The notes under the pieces were generated by a model that made no database searches, was not told the origin of the DNA, and saw only the letters and a program-made list of their open reading frames with translations. From the NCBI GenBank assembly GCA_025602915.1, contig JAHLJZ010000184.1, positions 1-12,605 of the forward strand: DNA of 12,605 bases. The letters are read 5' to 3'. Positions 8,045-12,605 of this stretch are shown here, piece by piece. The translations under genes were made by a program, and so were the position numbers. Numbering within the stretch: the first letter of the stretch is position 1; each line of letters opens with the position of its first letter. This DNA is from Paraphysoderma sedebokerense. Lineage: Eukaryota; Blastocladiomycota; Physodermatomycetes; Physodermatales; Physodermataceae.

Positions 8045-11000
8045 ATGGATATGACAAGAGCCAGCTGAATTCGCTCACGGTAATTACTATCCGGTCTTTG
8101 TCTTCTGTAAAAGTGTCAAATTGGAGGCGCCGAGATGGTTTTGAGGTTTAGTTATATACTTCTAATTACTGGCGTCTTCTCTCTTCTTTTCCATCTGTAG
8201 ACCGAGATTGATCTTTTGAAGAAATTGCAGGTACATTCTCCGTTTCCCTTGATTAATTCTCATCTCCCCGTGTGTGCTGAATGCCTAACTATTTAAATTC
8301 TCGATAGCATCCAAACATTGTTAAATATCTTGGTTCGATGAGAACAAAGGAATATCTTCATATCATTCTAGAGTAAGATTACCATACTTTCCGCGTTACG
8401 AGCCTACAGTGGTTTGCCGGGACGACTGACCGGTGTAATCACCCATATCAACTAATAGATTTTGCGAATCCGGTTCACTCTGCAGTCATCTTAAAAAATT
8501 CGGAAAATTTCCCGAAACACTTTGTGCAGTTTACATCACTCAAGTTCTGGAAGGACTCGTCTTCCTTCACGATCAAGGTGTTATTCATAGAGACATCAAA
8601 GGTGCTAATATCTTGACTACAAAAGATGGGCTTGTAAAATTGGCTGATTTTGGGGTTGCTACGAGGTTGGCTGAGAACAAAGACGATGCTGTTGTAGGAA
8701 GCCCTTATTGGAGTATGTCGTACACTGCATGTCTTAACTTCCAATTTATGAATGAAACGTTTGCTGACTTACCCATTATGATAATAGTGGCTCCCGAGGT
8801 CATTGAGTTGACCGGAGCGTCGACACCGTCTGATATTTGGTTCAGTGATTTTCATTTATTTCCAGCATTTGATCCACCGTATTCATCATAGTCAATGGCT
8901 TACAGGAGTGTCGGGTGTACAGTGATTGAATTGTTAACTGGTAACCCACCCTACCATGGTTTAGCTGCCATGGCCGCATTGTTTCGGATAGTTCAAGACG
9001 ACCACCCACCAGTGCCGGAGACGGTGTCAGCGGTAATTTGTCTGCCCCATTCACTATTTTTACGAGCGACTTGAACTGACATGTAGATATTTTACTTGCT
9101 CAAGACTGTCAAGGATTTCTTACTACAGTGTTTCCAAAAGGATCCCAATCTCCGAGTCACAGCGAAGAAGTTGTTGAAACATCCATGGATTAGTGGTGTC
9201 AAAAGACGAGTACGTTGCTTGACCGTTGGTTACATTGATTTAACAAACGAGCAGCAAAGCTGAGCTGACTATTCTATCTTCCAGGAGTCGAAAAGTGATA
9301 AGGTCATGCGTCCCAAGGAAACCAACCTTGATAGATCAGGTACTTCTCATCAGCAGTCCACCAATCACATCTCCGTTCGTTTTTACGAATCGTATTCATT
9401 TTAGCACATTTGACTCCAAAGCCAAGTATCAAGTCGCCCACTCGTAAGGTGGAGAACAGTCTTCCCTCACCAGATCAAGACAGTATGTACTGCAATATCT
9501 GTAGTTGAACTTTCTATATGACTCACCTTCGACGATTGTACAGTTGAAAATTGGGATGATGATTTCGCGGACGGCATTCCATCCATCAACAGCAAACGAA
9601 GAGCCCCGCCACTGCCGCCTAAACCACAAGCCCTTCCGAAACAAGTCGACAGTTCGCAAGGTGACCGCACAATAAAAGCTTCAAAACAAAATGTTCAGTC
9701 TAAATCACCAACAACATCCGCTACCTCACCAAAACCGTCAACAAATCGCCAGACGTCCAGCCCGTTATTGCGTCATGCAGAAGGCGAGGACACGGATAAC
9801 TGGGACGACGATTTTGAAAATTTCAGCCCTAAAAATATCGCAAAGCAAAATGAAAATGCTGTACCCAGTAGAGTTCAAAACAGTAGGGGACAATCAACGT
9901 CACAAGAACAAAATAGCAAAATTGTTAAATCTCTTTCTGATCTAAACAATTTCGTGGAAGAAGATGATGACTTTTCAGATGTAATAAACGGCAATGAAAG
10001 TCTGCTAATCAAAAAATTGAAAGGATTGGGGGTATGATTTATTGGCTCTTTTCGTCATTATACTTTCAAAGACTGATAGTTTTCCACAACTTGACCAATC
10101 AGCAACCTCAGCCCACCAGATCCCGATCATCAAGTCAATCTCGTGTCGCAGCTATTCCATCGTCTGCTACACCAAAGTCAACAACTCGTTCGAGATCATC
10201 GAGTCAAAGTCAATCCCAAACGCCACGTAATCCAAGTATAGGATCTCAATCTAAGCAATTAAAAGAAAGTTTATCAAAGATTAGCCAATACACGGAGAAT
10301 GAAGAGAAAGATAACTACGATGATGACTTTATGGGACCGGGGAGCAACGGTATCTATCATTTGTGCCTTTCTTTCCGTTCTTTCAAACACGTCAAGGCCA
10401 CGAAAATTTAAAAACTAAATGTATTGATGGGGCAGAATTTTCCGAATCTACCACTCCCAAAGCCTCCGCGTCGCAGTTTCCACGAAGTGAAAGCGAAGTC
10501 TCAAAGATTACTGGCACTGATGACAGTGATGACGATGTTGATCCATTCGACGATGTCGAATTTGAGGAGCAGGACTCAGAAGCCGAATTTCAACGTGATC
10601 ATGTAGCTAGGGTGACTGCGGAAATAGTCAAGCACGTCGGAAACCTACGAGCTGGTGTCGATGAAAGAGTCGTAGTCGAAAGTTGCGAAAGACTGGTATG
10701 GACTTATCTATCTGTAAATTCACAACTAATTCTCAAATTTATTTCTCGCAGTGTTCAATTTTTGAAGGTCAACCAGAAATGAAGTCTAAAATGATAGCCT
10801 ATCATGGTGTCACGGCGGTCACAGAATTATTAGAAACTTCAAAATCGACCAAAGTATTGGAAAGTTTGCTAACATTAATTCATAAGGTTCGTCGACATTA
10901 TTCTTCTCAATGGTCCCTTCCGTGCGCTAACCAATTTTAATCGTTAACAATAGACAATTATTGACACACCATCAGTACTGGAAACTATTTGTCTTGTTGG

Positions 11001-12605
11001 GGGCATTCCGACACTCATCAATTTTACATCGAGGTCATACAACAAAACGATTCGCTTATTGTCCGTGAATATTATTCAATTCATTACCTCGGATAAAGTG
11101 CTTTTGCGAATGTTTATCGCTTGTAAAGGGCTTCAATGCTTAGTTGGCCTATTGGATGAGAAGTATGAAGAAGGAAAAGAATTAGTTTGGTGTGCTATCG
11201 ATTGTGTCGTCAGCGTATTTGAGCTGCAGGTATGTAGAAATATTCTCCCTAGACGCTTACACTCCTGGTTTAAGTTTTAAACTGAACTCATGTTAATGAT
11301 TCCATTTTCAGGGATCGACGCCTAAAAATGATTTCTGCCGGCTATTCGCTAAGCATGGGTTACTTCCGTTATTGGCGTCGTCTATGAGATATGTCAATAG
11401 AGACAAAGAGGACGCAAGTGTGGAATATCTGCCTAAAATTGTTAATTTATTCTTGATTTTCAGTCAAGGCGATGAATATGTGAGGAGTTGTTTATGTCAA
11501 TGGAGTGTATTAAAAGGTAGTTGCTTCATTTTTCCTGTGGCTTTATTACAAGCAGGCGGCTAACATTGAATTATATGGTCATGCAGTTTTACTTGATGAA
11601 CTTGATTACTTGAATACTTTACAAATTGTCGTCGAACTAAAATGCATAAAACACATTTCTATGGATTCTAGCACGTTGGAGACGTTGCAGAAAGCAGGCA
11701 CAATTCAAAAATTAGTTGGTTTACTCGATAGGAAAACCGGACCTTACGTTACTGTATGTTATTCATCTAAGTTTGTATATGCTTTGACGTTTACAAAGTA
11801 GTTAACAAAACTTTGAATACGATCTTTACAGGAAACGTACAATCAAATTCTCACTACTCTTTTCAATCTATGCAAGCTTTCAAAAGAACGACAAGAAATC
11901 GCTTGTAAAGCCGGCCTTATCCCTCATCTCAAATACATCATTCACTCTTCCACTATTCCAACTTCGTCACCATCATCTTCTATTGCAACCACCGACTCTT
12001 CCTCTCAGCCTAGAAAACCATCATCAAATTTCTTACCTTTGCGTCAATTAGCGCTTCCCATATTTTGTGAATTAGTTCACGCCAAGAGTTTAAGAAGTAT
12101 GCTTTGGAGCGAAAACTGTTTGGAAATATATTGCAGTTTGTTGAGAGATACGTATTGGATGGGTACAGCGTTAGAGTCTGTCTGTGTTTGGTAAGTGGTC
12201 TTCTATTTCTCAATGTTTGCGTCGTATAATATGGGACGAATTCAAGCAATTGACCATGTTTCGGTTACATCATACTTTAAATAGGTTGATAGAAGAGACG
12301 ACGAAAGTAGAGCCGATTCTGCTAAATCACACAGAAGATCTCATTCTCTTATTCATCACTTCAAAAACTTCCATATTTAACACTATATTAGAACCGTTCT
12401 TAAAAATTCTTACGAGATCAGTTTCAATTGGCGTATCATTATTTAAATCAAGAGAATTTGTAGAAAGAATTGTAGATAAGTTATCCAGTCCTATTCCGTT
12501 GGTAAGAGTAGGCTTGTTAAAAATGCTGATGGAAGGAGTGAGAGCTGCATCAGGTGCATCGGGTGAGAAAAAAGAAAAGATTGCAGAAGTGGATAAAGTG
12601 AAAGC
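7852..12605 (+). CDS. sepH: Septation-initiation MAP3K-like kinase (SepH / fission yeast Cdc7 / MAP3K-epsilon type), 3'-truncated by the window
   Basis: Exons: 7852-7875, 7945-8079, 8201-8230, 8308-8372, 8459-8712, 8788-8839, 8906-9032, 9105-9209, 9285-9339, 9405-9482, 9544-10031, 10103-10349, 10397-10695 (or from 10436), 10752-10886, 10954-11229, 11312-11516, 11587-11753, 11832-12190, 12285 onward. About 1140 residues. Kinase domain residues 8-259: [11 protein letters not shown] (K37), HRDIKGAN (128-135), DFG (148-150), GSPYWMAPE (165-173), DIWSVG, and HPWI; it appears catalytically complete. Residues 265-640 are a Ser/Pro-rich acidic linker with DDDF motifs, a proline ligand at 326-336 and RS repeats. 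From about 640 onward lie helical armadillo-like repeats, as in SepH and plant MAP3K-epsilon. Known family role: kinase of the septation initiation network, recruited by the Spg1 GTPase at the spindle pole body and acting above Sid1 and Sid2-Mob1. ATG 7852 is the only Met of its frame after TAG 7795-7797. Confidence 0.95.
10115..10210 (+). repeat. Duplicated TRSRSSSQS peptide in the kinase linker
   Basis: The nine-residue peptide occurs at residues 476-484 (10115-10141) and 499-507 (10184-10210), identical in protein but with different codons (for example AGA/CGT and TCC/TCG). The synonymous differences suggest an old duplication kept by selection, or convergence in an RS-rich stretch. Such RSxS sites suit basophilic kinases. 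Confidence 0.6.

Noticed and set aside
1-12605. Mobile elements, CRISPR arrays, viral genes, toxin genes or a secondary-metabolite cluster
   Set aside because: No diagnostic motifs, terminal repeats or spacer-repeat patterns were seen on either strand.

Overview
The window is a piece of an intron-rich fungal nuclear genome, read with no database. Three things point there: a septation-initiation MAP3K-like kinase (Cdc7/SepH type), a fused pseudouridine glycosidase/kinase as found in fungi, and many short introns. Most introns are 47-127 nt, with varied GTNNGT-like donors and CTAAC or CTGAC branch points. The base composition is AT-leaning. I cannot name the phylum with confidence: the intron density fits Basidiomycota or an early-diverging lineage better than budding yeasts. 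I see no rRNA, tRNA, CRISPR array, transposase or viral gene.

Layout. (1) Bases 1-248, plus strand: the 3' end of a zinc-finger gene, whose visible part looks like the second half of a GATA finger followed by a C4 finger. (2) 249-1293: non-coding, between two convergent genes. (3) 1294-4611, minus strand: a complete 12-exon gene of about 778 residues, with a pseudouridine-5'-phosphate glycosidase domain (PsuG) fused to a PfkB-type pseudouridine kinase domain (PsuK). (4) 4612-4745: a 134-bp divergent promoter. (5) 4746-5722, plus strand: a complete 5-exon ARFRP1/Arl3-type small GTPase of 199 residues. (6) 5723-6365: non-coding, between convergent genes, with a long hairpin at 6213-6267. (7) 6366-6887, minus strand: a small NYN/PIN-like protein with an uncertain C-terminus. 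(8) 6888-7851: a divergent intergenic region with an 11-bp phased repeat, a 10-bp tandem repeat, a TATA-like run and a 12-bp palindrome. (9) 7852 to the window end, plus strand: the septation kinase. Nineteen exons are visible, about 1140 residues, and the gene continues past the window.

The genes do not form a pathway. They serve, in order, transcription or chromatin (inferred), salvage breakdown of pseudouridine, trans-Golgi trafficking, probable RNA metabolism and cytokinesis. The most rewarding details are the exon that begins with ATG exactly at the kinase half of the fusion, two very small exons in the same gene, repeated acidic DDDF motifs in the septation kinase linker, an out-of-frame upstream ATG overlapping the septation kinase start, the intergenic hairpin, and the isolated NYN/PIN-like gene. 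I saw nothing that supports a wholly new multi-gene system here.
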